Shown piece by piece: positions 32,763-44,505 of a DNA stretch of 64,000 nucleotides. The DNA comes from Mesostigma viride (Eukaryota; Streptophyta; Mesostigmatophyceae; Mesostigmatales; Mesostigmataceae). The notes below the pieces were generated by a model. That model did no database searches. It was not told the origin of the DNA and saw only the letters and a program-made list of their open reading frames with translations. The stretch is from NCBI GenBank assembly GCA_009746045.1, contig RPFO01000167.1, positions 2,573,648-2,637,647 on the forward strand, in the 5' to 3' direction. Position numbers and translations under genes: made by a program. Every line of letters starts with the position of its first letter. Within the stretch, counting starts at the first letter, position 1.

Positions 32763-35700
32763 TTAGCGACCCAGTCGGGAGAACACAAAGCTCTTGCTCA
32801 GCTCCCCAAGCGTCTTGCAATTTTCACCACGCACTTGAACCTCGAACTGGGCTTTGCCAAAAAAGAAAGACACTAGATACTTTCTCCTTTTACCAAGCCA
32901 CGTGTCAGGGGTGCTAACCACCAATTCGCCCTCTTTGTGCATACCCCACTCGGTCACGAGCAGCGGGGGGGAGCCCAGGGTGCTCCAAATCGGGATAACA
33001 ATGCCGTCCTGATCATGATACACAGGGTAAACCGAGTGTACAACGGCTTTGCCAACAGGGACATGCTCACCTGCTTTCACAAAGCAAAGAAAAGAATCAT
33101 TGCATAGGGTCTTGCCCTCGATGACTACCTTTTTGTCAGCAGGATGCTTGCTGTCATCAAAGTAAGCGCAAGTTTCCACCCCGTATGACCTGCGCGACAC
33201 GCGGCTGAGGAGCGTGTCCGGGTTGAGCCCGAACAGCACCGCGCCCTGGACGACCGCACTGCCAGGGTCTGGGGGCCGCACGATGCGCTGCACACGGTGC
33301 CCAAACTTCTCCTTGATGCGGGCAAACAGGTAAGGAGAGGCAGACAAGCCGCCGGCCAGGATGATGGTGTCGCACGGCTTCCCTGCCGCCTCCAGCATCT
33401 TCTCCATCATGTGGAGTGTCTTGTCAACCACAGGGGAGAACACCATCTTCATGTCCTGGCACGAAATCTCCAGCGCGTCGAAGTCTGAACATTAGTACAA
33501 CAGGGTTTTGCCCACACATACAATTAATTGAGATGACTGCCTCGAGACTTTGTCTAGCTGCTTGTTAGTAAGGACGAAAGAGTCATTCCATGTCATTCAA
33601 ACGCTAGGTATGCCAACGCGCCACCTACGCGTTGCACTCGTGTTAGGCAGGCCCGTCGTACCACTGGGGAGCCGATTTCCTGTTTGAAAAAACAATGGCC
33701 AGGTCATCTGCGCAGCCCTCGACGCACCTTGCCGCCTGCCCGTTTGGGCAAAAGCATCTATGGCCAACGGATCATGTGCAACTCTAACACCGGTGATGCA
33801 CACCAAACAATGCACTTCGGCATTTCCTTTTAAATGATGCATTATAAATGGCAGTGCATGCACAATTAAGAAAGGCAATAAAACAAGACTTGCGAGAGAA
33901 GAAACACGAGAAAAAGCCCACCGTGATTATTAACATAGACGTCACGAAATTGAACTAGCCAAAAATGTTAGAGTGCACGCATGCCAATAAGCCATTCACA
34001 ATGCTGCCAATTGGTACCGTTCAGTGTTGCTAGTAATATCAGGAAATAGCCCAGCAAGGATGCCTACTCAGCGGCCCAACTCCCAATAATCAAGAATAGC
34101 TCTTGCCAAAGAAGCAATTAAGATGACGAGGATGGGCAACAAGCAATAGCATCTTCATCCGGACTGTAAAGATATGCTGAACGACAACACATCATGAACG
34201 TAGCGATGATGCCTCAGTGACAGCCAATGGTCAGTGATGTGGAGTAAAAAGGCAAATACCAGTATACTTTCCAACTGGAAAGCGGATAAAGGACCCATAA
34301 AGCAAGGAATTCACGGGGGGGGGGGGGGGGGGAATATCAGGGAATAATCAGGCAAAAACTGCTTCAGCAGGAGGGTAAGTAGGTAACCCTTTATTAGACA
34401 CACACAAACCAGTAAGGACCAAAGCTGTTGGCGGCTGGCCTACACATGAAGCGGGGATGGGGAAACCCTTATCCACAGGCCAGCCCTGCATGTGTGCTGG
34501 CAAAGGTGGTGGCCTTTCATCATATGTATGGATATAGTGACCACTTCCCCACTACATGGATCTAGTGACCACTTCCCCACTACCGTAGTGGTCAAAATCA
34601 CTTTGCGTCTAGTTGTTTGCGAATCGACCTCGCAAACTGCTATTAATGGGCTTCATTTTGGGTCGCAAAGTTCAAATGTTACCGCGCCGCGCCTGCGCCG
34701 CGCCCGGCGCACAGCCCCAAGCCTAGCTACTTTAATCAGAGCTACCCAATGGATCAATCAAGTTGCTCAGTTAGGTAGTTGGGTTACATCGAAAGGGTGC
34801 CAAGGGATATGAAGTCGGTGATACCTAAGCCACTGACCACAAACAAGTCGATCGGCTCGCAAACCTAAAACTTTGCCTTCGTCTTGGGTCGCAAACTATA
34901 AATTTCACCTTGTTTTGGGGTCGCAAAGTAATTATTCGCAAAGTGATTTTGACCACTACGGTATATGGATATAATGACCACTTCCCCACGGCACACACAC
35001 GTCCTCACCATCCGCCCGGTTGCTGCCCGGCCACTGCCCATCCGCCCGCATGCGCGCCAGGGTCGACGGCAGGTCGAGAACCCACGCATTCGCCGGCTGG
35101 CCACGGAACGTCCGCTTGTGCCGCTCAAACTCGGTCAGCAGCTTGGCCGCCTGCATGGCATCCGTTATTCCGTGTGGCATATGCACATTTAGTGGTCGGT
35201 AGGATGCGAGAGCGTGCGGGTTTTGCACATGTCGTGCGGGACAAACTCCCGTCGTAAGGGAGTGGGCACACAGGGGGAGAGCTAACAAATGTGAGAATCA
35301 CAAATAATTTTCTCCCCATCACTGGTTTATGCCCCCCATCAAAATCCGTGAACGAGCGGATGCATGGGTGGATGCGTGGGGGGCTACCCTTGTGCAATCC
35401 AAGCCCTTTGGGGGGAAGGACTAGTCACAGGCTGGTAGTTGTAGCAGGCTGGAGCATCCAACATTTTCCTAATCCTACCGAAGGCGTTGTCTTGCAAAGC
35501 CGTAGTTTGCCACCAACCTGGCGGGGAAACCGCTGCTTGAAAATGGGGTAGCATGGGATCTTCATGCTCAGGTACCCCTCAAACGCCCGGTCCACGAACA
35601 CGCCGCCGCACAGGTTCCCGGACCCGCGGCACACCTCGCGCATCTGCGGGTCGCCCGACGCGGTCTGTAGCTCGTGGACCACGATGTCCACGGTGCCCCC

Positions 35701-37122
35701 CCCCGCGTCCACCACCATGGCCACCTTGGCGTTCCGAAGGTCCCCGTCTCGCAATGTCTTGAAGGCATAGAGGGAGGCTGCCTCTGGTTCGAGGATGAGG
35801 AGGGGGGCATACCCGCTGCCCGGCCCGGCCGCGGACATCTTGACCATCCCGGCCTTTGCGGCGGCACGGATCATGGCGGCCTTGGCGGCCTCGTCCCAGA
35901 TGGCCTGCCAGGTGGCATTACACAGCAGAAACGTAGGTGAGTGGCATGTTGAATGGCATGTTTCCAGCCCACGTTGCTATTATTGGTATGGCTTCATAAT
36001 ACAAGTGGACCACATAACACCGGGCCAGGGGTTTCCCCTTCATAAAGGTTGAGGCGGCCTGCGTAGTACATCAAACGCACTGGTGTGGGCATCTAAAGAA
36101 CATTCTGGATGAGAAAGGGCGATTTGAAGCGCACGTGAATGCACCAAGTCTCATAACATACGAGTGAAACCACATTGCAACAACAAGAGGAATGCAATGG
36201 GCACCTGAGGCAGGACTTAAGGGAGGGAAAAGGTACGCAGAGACCAGAGACAGGGAGAGAGGAAGGGGGGAAGAGGGGGAAAAAGCATGCGACTGCGTAG
36301 AGACCAGAAATTCTATTCTCGCCAATTATATATTATTATACATCGCAATCTGACCTATAAGCTGGCAGCGAATCAATCCCAGATGCGCTGTAACTTACTC
36401 AACCGGAGATCCCCAGGCCCAAGCCAGTTCAGCCAGGCCCCTGGTCACAACTTGAAATCTGGACAAACATTACCTTTCACAGGCCATGGGAGCACGTGGC
36501 AGCAGCATATTATTTTACAGCAGCAACGCAGTGCGTACCTTCGAGCACTCAAGTACTGTGGGCACGTCTATGAAGCGCAAGCCCTTCAAACCCTTCCACG
36601 TACCGGTACCGTCAGGCACCACTGGATGTCGCCCTCGGTGACCTGGTGGCCGAATCGGGAGCGGATGTCCTTCATGGCGACACCAGAGAGTGCGCGGAGA
36701 TAGTCCGCGACGCAGTCTTCCGCCGACTTCCCTACCGGGAGCCGCACGGCCCAGTCCACGCCCGCAGCGGTGGCAAACGCTCGCTCATCTGGGATGAGCG
36801 CTGGCGAGGACATTGCGCCTCTTTGAGCGTCATCCGCCAAGAGGAGCTTGAAGCAGGTCACAAGGCGTCTTGCCCCATTTGGGTCGTCAAAATGCTTTCG
36901 CACAGCCGGCCAACCCCATGAGGGGGCGGGCGAGAAGGCGCCGTTCTCGTAATACAGCGCCGAGAGTGTTTTGCAGTACGTGGCAGTGCAGAACTCGACC
37001 TGGTCGTCCCAGTCATATCGGACAAATATCTCGGCAGAGTTGTCCCGCCTGCAGTAGGCAAATCCAGAGTATGTCGTCCCAAAATCTATCGCCACGACGA
37101 AGCGGGATGCACCGGCCGCCAT
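32763..37122 (-). CDS. HSPA12-type Hsp70/actin-fold ATPase, four exons
   Basis: This is a divergent Hsp70-family ATPase of the HSPA12A/B type, presumably cytosolic; client and function are unknown. Exons are 37122-36604, 35904-35518, 35150-35009 and 33484-32763, joined in phases 0, 0 and 1, giving about 589 residues (animal HSPA12 about 680). The phosphate-1 loop AIDFGTTYSGFAY lies at residues 11-23, LTVPAIW spans the first junction, LEPEAAS precedes the phosphate-2 loop VVDAGGGTVDIV near residue 240, and the adenosine-motif segment ILAGGLSASPYLF is in the last exon. There is no typical Hsp70 substrate-binding domain or EEVD tail; the C-terminus is the beta-rich HSPA12 type. The start is the first ATG of the open exon (MAAGASRF). 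A TA-flanked MITE lies in intron 3. Confidence 0.92.
33485..35008. other. Intron 3 of the HSPA12-type gene
   Basis: Apart from the MITE at 34,583 and a G-run at 34,315-34,332, this 1.5 kb holds no repeat array and no other exon that I can support. Confidence 0.6.
34583..34961. mobile_element. MITE with 25-bp TIRs and TA target duplication
   Basis: CCGTAGTGGTCAAAATCACT (continuing TTGCG) begins at 34,583, and its exact reverse complement ends at 34,961. Both ends are flanked by TA (34,581-34,582 and 34,962-34,963). The 379-bp interior has several TCGCAAA words and no coding capacity. TA duplication and such TIRs are typical of Stowaway/Tc1-mariner-derived MITEs. It is inserted in intron 3 of the HSPA12-type gene, between copies of GACCACTTCCCCAC (34,540, 34,568 and 34,977). 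Confidence 0.78.
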
Positions 37123-38563
37123 GATGACGAATCCCCAGACATGCGAGGCTGTTGACGAGGGGAAGATGCCCTGTTTACATAATGCCAGAAAACTTGCGTG
37201 TGTTCATTTCAGAACACTTCGTGTTGAGGGACCGTGCTAACTTTATGGGTGCCAGTCGCAATTCTTCGAACACGCCTATCGCCTTTGTGCCTGGTTTCTG
37301 CGTTTAGAACCACAGGCAACAAACGAAATCCTCGTCCTGTGGATTCTGCTTCCTGGATGCAGACTCACTGCCGTTGCATAGGGCAGGCAAGCGACAGCGG
37401 TATGGTCGCGTCGAATCCCTTATCAAAACAGGCAGGTATTTAGCTGTTCTGGCGCCACGGCATTCCTGCTTTGTGTGGGGTTCTGAAGGCATGGTCAACA
37501 AGAATCCCGGGGACGGCAAACAAACAGCAGGGAATCGCTGCTGAAAGACGGTGGTAATCACCTACAGTTAGTAGCAATGCCGTTCTAAAGATCGCGTTTG
37601 TCGTTCATTCCTGTGCACAGAAAGCCTAGGGAGCAAGCAGGAAGCCGCTAGCGGCATTTGTTACACAGCATACATTGTACGCCTTGGTTCGATCGCAAGT
37701 CTGTCACGAGTTATAAACGAGTCAGGGCGTCAGGGGTCAGGACTCGGTAGAGCTCGGTAGTCAGGACTCGGGTTGAAGTTGGGCGGGGTCATGCTGGGTC
37801 ACCGGTCATGTCACGTGACGATCCCTTCACCGTGCCAACTACCGATTCGGGATACTCGGTCCAGTTTGCTGTCTCACGCCGCCGGCCCTCGGGATACTGT
37901 ACTTGAGCAGCTTAGAGCAGCTTAAAGCAAGTCACAACAGCGGCGTGGGACACAACAACAACAACAATCACGACAGCCCTGCGACAGCTAGTAATGACCA
38001 AGATGGTCATCAACTACTGTAATCATGCAAGGGTGAAGCCAAGCAGATTAGGTATTGCGGTACAGTATCTGTATTCTCTCACTGTCATCGTTCATGACCG
38101 CAGGCGGGAACGATTGCAAGTACAGTAGCCCCCATGGTCGCTAATTATAATGGTTCGAGTCAGGTCCTGTGAATTGTAATCACTCTGTCGGGTACACCCC
38201 CCGGGTGTAACGGGCGTGGGAACGAACTGGCTGACTGACTTACGGGTCCTGTAATCCGCTGGCGCTTGTAAACTCACACAGATTGTTGGAAGTTGGAACC
38301 ATGCAAACCCATAAAGTAGGCGCCAAGTGGTCCACCAAGTCACCACAAAAATGCACGAGACGAGAGCAAACAAAAGCGATTTGCTGGCCGTCTGGCTAAT
38401 GCTGCGTGGTCCTTTCTGAGGTCAGAAAAGCATCCATTGTTTGCTGAACAGGCCTTCCATATTCTGCTTGCCGGATAGCCTTTGAATTTTGCAAACCGCT
38501 TTTGGACGTTTACAGGCGAGCAAGCAGCTCGTTGGCACCGTTAGGGATTGTGGCGAACCTTGA
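37123..38563. promoter_or_regulatory. Shared intergenic region of divergent genes
   Basis: About 1.4 kb separates the HSPA12-type start (minus) from the GIL1/IRKI-like start (plus), so both promoters should lie here. Repeats of GGTCAGGACTCGG occur at 37,735-37,775. No TATA box or other element could be assigned with confidence. Confidence 0.4.
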
Positions 38564-39878
38564 ATGTGGTCAACTTTCACAAGGAGCCGTGCTGCCATGG
38601 GCGGAAATCTTTCCGGCCATGAAAGTTATTATGGTTGCCAGACGGCCCATGGAGACTCTGCGCAGCCGCAACCTTCTGATGACGGGCCGTTGGCTGGCAA
38701 TGCTTGGCAATGTCAGCGTGGTGCGCAGAGGGGCGGAAGGGCCAAGGCCTGCGAGCGCACCCTAGCCCAGGTTGCTAGCCCTGAGCATGGCGAGCAGGGG
38801 GCAAAGTTTTCCGCGCAGGAGTTGCATCACCAGAATCAGTGTTGGGTAGCTGAACGCGATCGCTTATTGGAAGAAGTCGCCACTCTGAGGAGTCAGCTGG
38901 CCGTCGCTGAGCGACAAGTGGCATCCGACCCGTCCCGAATCGGCGGGTCCTACGCAGAATCATGCGCCATCCCAACCGAGCTTCAAGATGCATGCCACCA
39001 AGCATACAGCTCCCTGAACTTGCTCTGTAACAAGGTGGCCTCGATGCTGTGGGATGTACTCAGCTGCCGAGGTCCTGTGGAGAGCTATCTGTTGGGGGTT
39101 CTCGGCGTGAGTCATCATGCCAGCAGGGTGGGCGAAGGCAACAAGAAGTTTGTGCGGCTGGCCTTGATGGGGTTTGTGTCACGCATAGCATTCGCATCCT
39201 TTGAGGCCGAGTCGTTCACCATGCGGGGCGCCTCGTGTATGACGGCGGACCGAAAGGAGAGGGCCGACATCTTTCGCACAAAGTATGGTGCACTGCAAGA
39301 ATTGGGGCGTGCATTGGAAGAAGAAACGGACTTCCAGCGCTGGCGTTTATTTTTATGGCAGCGGCTGTCTGGCCAGCTCCAGCTGAGCGCCCCTGGCAAC
39401 CACGTCCTCAGTTGCATCAAGGGGCACTGGGATTCCTTTAAAGACGCCACCCACAGCATCTGGCACCTGCACGTGCTGGCGTTTGCGTTCGAGGTCCCCC
39501 CCGAGCTGATCTGGCGCGAAGCGGGCAACATGGCGGACGCGGCATGCATCGAGTTTGATGACGACGACTTTGGCCAGGGAAGCACACCACGCGGCCAGGT
39601 GGCGTTCACCATCTTCCCAGGCTTCCGACTGGGCGGCGCCCACACGCTCCTCAAGTGCAAGGTCATGCTCCTGTCCGCGCTGCAGGCGCCACTAGCAAGA
39701 CCTCATGATCGCATCACCTATTCCCAGCGTGGGCAGTCCGAGCCATTGTCGCCCTTGCAGGCGGCGAGAGGGGCAGCCGAAGCTCTGCCCGGCACGATGC
39801 GGCAAGTGTGGGTGCAGCAGGGAACGCAGTCGAGGCAGCACATGCAGCAGGGGCAGCAGGGGTGGCAGGGGCCGCGGG

Positions 39879-39924
<46 letters not shown>

Positions 39925-40432
39925 CCTGCAGCAGCAACAACATTGGCAGCAGCGGCAGGAGCAGCAGGAGCAGGAGCAGCAGCAGCAGCAGCACTGGCAG
40001 CAGCAGCAGCAGCAGGAGCAAGGGTTATGCCCAGAACAGCACCAAGCAATCCAAGTCGCAGAATCGCCATCTGGCAAGCGTGCGGCTTACCAGCCAGGTG
40101 CTGGGTCTACAATGGGGCCCCATTCAAGGTTTCAGGGGGGGGGGACCAAGAGCAGACATGTCAGCGGCGCGTCAGAAGGGTGTGCGGAGTGCTGTCTTTC
40201 CAGAGAAGACGTGCGGATGGTGGACGCTTTGAATGGGAGCACGGAAGGAGGTCAGGAGCAGGACAAGCGCAGCAGCAGGAGTGATTGGCAGGAAATGGAG
40301 GCTCAGCCTCACCGTATTATTCATCAGGGCAGTGCGGTGCGGGCGAACTTAGCAGCCAACAATGCGGGAAACCAGGCTTATCGCACGCGTGGCAGCAATG
40401 CCCAGGCTTTTGGGCTGCAGAGTTCAACTTGA
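38564..40432 (+). CDS. GIL1/IRKI-like protein with polyglutamine tract
   Basis: A 622-residue open frame without introns. Residues about 85-120 (RDRLLEEVATLRSQLAVAER) form a coiled coil. Residues about 130-370 resemble the plant GIL1/IRKI family (formerly DUF641), which acts in light and gravity growth signalling: VLSCIKGHWDSFKDATHSIW runs into HLHVLAFAFEVPPELIW, and FPGFRLGG precedes LLKCKVML. From about residue 420 to 490 the protein is Gln-rich with a pure CAG stretch near 39,887-39,920. The remainder is low-complexity and unrecognised. The start could be Met at 38,564 or 38,597 (MGGNLSGHES, possibly a myristoylation-type start), or an exon junction after TTTACAG near 38,514. It is divergent from the HSPA12 gene with 1.4 kb between. 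A copy of the dispersed 33-bp repeat begins 62 bp past the stop. Confidence 0.62.
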
Positions 40433-40494
40433 TGCCATGGCAGAGAATGATGCAAGATTTATCGCTTCTGGCTATACTGATGGATTTTTCTCCC

Positions 40495-40527
40495 GATTTC
40501 TGGCCTGCGCTGGTTGTCTCCTTGATA
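40495..40527 (+). repeat. Dispersed 33-bp repeat, copy 3
   Basis: A perfect consensus copy starting GATTTCTGGCCTGCGC and ending TCCTTGATA, just past the stop of the GIL1/IRKI-like gene. A short second GATTGATAC follows. A truncated copy (CAAGGAGACAACCAG) lies inverted at 40,783-40,797. Confidence 0.82.
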
Positions 40528-41148
40528 CTGATTGATACTGCATTGATGATGATAATTGTGCTGTGGTGGGTGCTCATTAATAATGCATCGTCTGAAGCCT
40601 GGATCTTAGCAGAAGCTGGGAATATGATGGCATATGCCCTGTATGGATCTTGGTCTTGTAGTTTTGCTTAATATATAATCAATTGATGCGCCCAGATTTG
40701 CATGGGCACATACAGGATTTGAAATGTCTGCAGTCGGCTGACGTTATGTATATAGTAGTATATAATTTCTTTGTTTGTATACCAAGGAGACAACCAGCCT
40801 TTGTTTGTATACCGCCAGTGAATGACACGTTGTCAGCACCAAAGGATCGATGAATTAAACAATGATCAATTTACATGTGGACTGCATCATTAATTAAGGG
40901 GAGGGGATACCCCTAAAGGGCACTTTTCTGGAAACCATCCCTATGCATGTGCTAAAAATCCAATGATGATTGGGGACCATAAATATGAATTTAAAAAAAA
41001 TTTCCAGCCACTTGGGGGGGGTACTAGCCCCCACCATACACCGGTAACGTGCTAAAAATAGAAAAAGACGCTATTTTAGTCACATTTTTCCTAGGGCAGT
41101 GGGCAAACATATTGGGACCAAATCACATATTCCCATATACGAAACACA

Positions 41149-41370
41149 CGCCCTGATCAAGCATGCTGTTTCCGGCCCCACCGTCTAGGTCATCTAGTCG
41201 CTCTACACGTAAGCCAGCCATAATTTCAATGCACACGGATACACATTTCCATCACCATTCATATTCATCATCCTGAACGACTCGAACACGCGGACAAGAT
41301 AACGGCAGGCTCGAGCTACCATGGTCCGGATTCTCCCGATTTCTGGCCTGCGCTGGTGGTCTCCTTGATA
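41149..41370 (+). repeat. 222-bp repeat ending in the 33-bp core, copy 4
   Basis: From ACGCCCTGATCAAGCA to TCCTTGATA this block matches an inverted copy at 61,086-61,303 and a truncated direct copy at 60,913-61,085. The 33-bp core is at 41,338-41,370. Shared interior words include GGCCCCACCGTCTAGG, ATTCATCATCCTGAAC and GGCTCGAGCTACCATGG. No open frame is conserved. Confidence 0.85.
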
Positions 41371-41519
41371 TAGTTCCCTGACTTTTGAGAAAGTCTGCCT
41401 AATTTTGAGCACAGAATCATCATGTTTAGACACATTGCTGGATTTTCCCGCAAAAGGGGTACTTTTTTCCACAAAAAAAAAATCAAATCTTTGACACATG
41501 GAATAGTGCCAAATCATAT

Positions 41520-42065
41520 ATTCCCAAATACTATAGGTTGGGGGACATGCAGCCCCAAATTTTCAGGTCATTCTGACAAGCGCAGCCCTAGTTGATGGAT
41601 ATTCCTAGGTTGCCGCCTGTGATGACGCTGATGGAGGTTTTAGCTAGTATTTAACCACACTAACACCCCTTTATACATCCAAGCCAGGTGAAAACTGGCC
41701 AAACCACATAATACCATCCTCTGCACATATGGTACCTCCTATGTTCAAGGTTTAATTGACGACGTTCTGACAAGAACTGCCCAAGTTACAACCATTCCAA
41801 GCTAGACGGCCACCCATGTAGACACTGCAAGGAAATTAGAGTAACCATTCAGCCACACTAGCACCTCCTTCTTCATCAAAGACACCTGCAAACTGACCAA
41901 AGCACACATAATTAACTCTTGCACGCTGACGGCAACGCATGCTCAATGTGGGGGGTCATTGTGACAAGAACTACCCAAGTTGATGGGTTTCCGATATGAC
42001 CACCTTACAAGGCGCTAATAAGGACCACTCAGTAAGTTAGTAACCCCACAGTGCCACTTCATATG
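41520..42065. repeat. Diverged tandem units of about 180 bp
   Basis: Words such as CACACTA(A/G)CACC, ATTNTGACAAG(A/C) and CCCAAGTTGATGG recur at about 41,580, 41,770 and 41,950 in the same order. The units are strongly decayed. Confidence 0.5.
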
Positions 42066-42174
42066 CCATCCAACATGCACCAAAAACATGCTGAGTATTC
42101 TGATCAGGCACTCCGCAAAAGTGAAAACCTTTGCGTTCAGTGCCGGGCCGCGGAAAACGCGGAAAACGCGATCT

Positions 42175-42262
42175 GCAAATGAATCCGACCGGAATCGAAC
42201 TGGGGACCTCTCACACCAATTTTGCTGACTATAGGACGGACGTCTCCGGTTACCATGGCATC
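42175..42262 (-). ncRNA. tRNA-like sequence, possible SINE head
   Basis: The minus strand reads AGGTCCCCAGTTCGATTCC, close to a tRNA B box, after GCAAAAT. No complete cloverleaf can be folded. It is better read as a tRNA-derived repeat than a working tRNA. Confidence 0.25.
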
Positions 42263-44369
42263 GCCAACTTACACCTACAGTCATCCGCAAAAGTTCTCCT
42301 GTCCGGGGAGTGATGCAAGCCTTTCGGATTTGGTACTAGATAAATCACTCGAGATCTGTGTGTAGGAGTACTACACACGTATGTTGCTGAGTATGTTTAC
42401 AAAGTACAAAGGGGTGGCCACGCACCTCATACGTCTTCATCATCCCTCCAGCATATATGGGGCCAGCCTTGTAAATATGTGCATAGCCTTGACGATGGTG
42501 GCCCTAACATGCCTAAGCAGCATTTCCTATGTTCTCCCAGGTTAGAGTGTAAGGTTGATGCAAACCCAGCTAATCAACACAACAACACCTCCTAAACTGT
42601 CCTCCCCGGCATGGATGACAAACTGGGACTATGGAGGGCAAGAAACCATGTAGGAACATGGTATATATAGCTTGCATGCAGTCATGCATGTCAACCATGG
42701 TTGGCTCAGCACATTGTAGTCTTGTCACATCATCATAACAAAGGGCTCCGGAAAGCTCAAACAACCGTTGGTGCCAGCTATCTACATGCAGTCACACAAA
42801 TGCAATATCTCCAACATCATCTTCACTATAACACTTCCATCCCTGCACGATAAAATGCAAAGAAACCATTGGCGGCCCTTCACCGCATGAGCGCTGTGAT
42901 GCTGCTGCGGCCTGCGAAGAGAAGGTGCGTCACTCTCAAACAACAAGAAGCGTCCATACGCACAACATCCTTGCCAGAACACGTTTTATGAAATGCCCTA
43001 TACCTTCCCGAAGAGCTATAGGCTGCGACTGAAGCGGCCCTGATCACGACATCAACGAAAACAATATAAAGCTGCCACGTATTCGACAACACAACGGCAA
43101 GCGACGGCGAGCTAGCTGGCAGAAACTGCCCCAAAACAACGCAAAAAACCTCAAACGATGAGCTCAGAGAAGAAAGCGCTGATAGCAGATAACATTCACG
43201 ACAAATCTGTACCTTGCCCTCGTAAATCCCTCGCCCAGGCGCGCAACAACAGCCGTTCTTCCATGGACAGGTCAGACACGCACTGCACAGGTCTGAACAA
43301 TTACTTACCGATAATGGCCGAAAATCTGGCGAAAAGCATAAGATCGGTTTAGAGTTCGATGCAACCGATATTAATGCCTGCGTCACGGTCAGAACGACGC
43401 GATTTTACAGCCGCTATCATGAATTCTGTTTCATTCCGCGCGACCAAAAACTTCAGATTACCCCCCATGCCGATGGCATAAAAAAACAACAGCGATATTG
43501 TAAACCAGCTTATTTCCACCACAAACTAACATCATAAACTCATCGCCTTTTAGATTCGAGTAAAATTTTTGCATTTCGCCTGCCCTAGTGTGGTAGTTTC
43601 GCCTGAACGCAGTCGCCATGGCCACTTCCGCAAGGGGTGCTCGCACCGTGCACGTGAAATTTGTGACCTTCGGTTCCGGCGCGAATTTTTTGGCGCCAAA
43701 AAATTCGGGGGTGTCCCGTCCCCTTAATACAGCAAGTGCCATCGTATTTTGTCCGGGATATATCCTCCATTTGATCAAAAGCATGGCGTTGAGAAAAGCA
43801 GTGTCACAATGCCCAAAATTCAGTTCGCAAGTCTGATCGCTGGGGATTGAGCTGCTCACAGCAGCCTCCAACACGCCGGACGCCAGCAACCTGTTTGTTA
43901 TGGAGAGGCCCCAGGCTCCCTTGTTAGCAAGCACAAATCCATGGTTGCTAAGCCCGGGGCCAATCAACCCCTTACGGCCTCACCACAGCTGCTATCTGTA
44001 AAGCAGCCCTGTAGTTAACCTCATAATATTATACTCACGGTCCCTAGGTAGGTAAGCAGTTGCATGCCGTTTGCACACAATCACATGCCATTGATGATTC
44101 CGTATTACACCAGTGGGCATGCATGCATGCATGCATGTCAGAAGCTGCCTCATTCCACCCAGCGGATCACGCTGTCAGAGTCCCAGGAAAGATGTCGATT
44201 GGGCGTGCCACCTCATACTATCTATCCGTGTGCTTAGAAGTCCAGCCCTCTGGTTGGTTTGATCCCAGCACGGCCTCCCCATTTCCCCTGATCCACAACA
44301 GGGGGGGGCCCTCACCCTGTTTCACCCCCACATCAATCCTAAGGCCATGTGACGCAGTCACCCGCTTCT

Positions 44370-44505
44370 TATTTGAGTTAAGGGGGGGGGTTACTATCCC
44401 TAAGGCTTGGCCACACTATCCCCACTACCAGCACGCTTGTTTGAGTTAAGGGGGGGGGTTATTATCCCTAAGGCTTGGCCACACTATCCCCACTACCAGC
44501 AGGAT
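44370..44505. repeat. Tandem duplication over the sulfotransferase stop codon
   Basis: A unit of about 66 bp (TTTGAGTTAAGGGGGGGG to CCACTACCAGCA) occurs at about 44,373 and 44,440. The second copy contains the stop at 44,468 and the last codons (SGDSVAKP). The first copy lies in the 3' flank. Confidence 0.85.

Larger units (their letters stand above)
40433..44467. other. Gene-poor repeat region
   Basis: It contains copies of the dispersed repeat, diverged units of about 180 bp at 41,520-42,060, one tRNA-like B box near 42,190 and long A and G homopolymers. Minus-strand frames of 168 and 169 codons end at 42,880 and 43,458, but their composition is not convincing and no domain is seen. Confidence 0.5.

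Noticed and set aside
42880-43386. 168-codon minus-strand frame rich in Ser, Cys and Val
   Set aside because: No motif, no splice support and no homology I recognise; likely chance.
43458-43967. 169-codon minus-strand frame
   Set aside because: Mixed composition without a recognisable domain; the opposite strand is open as well.
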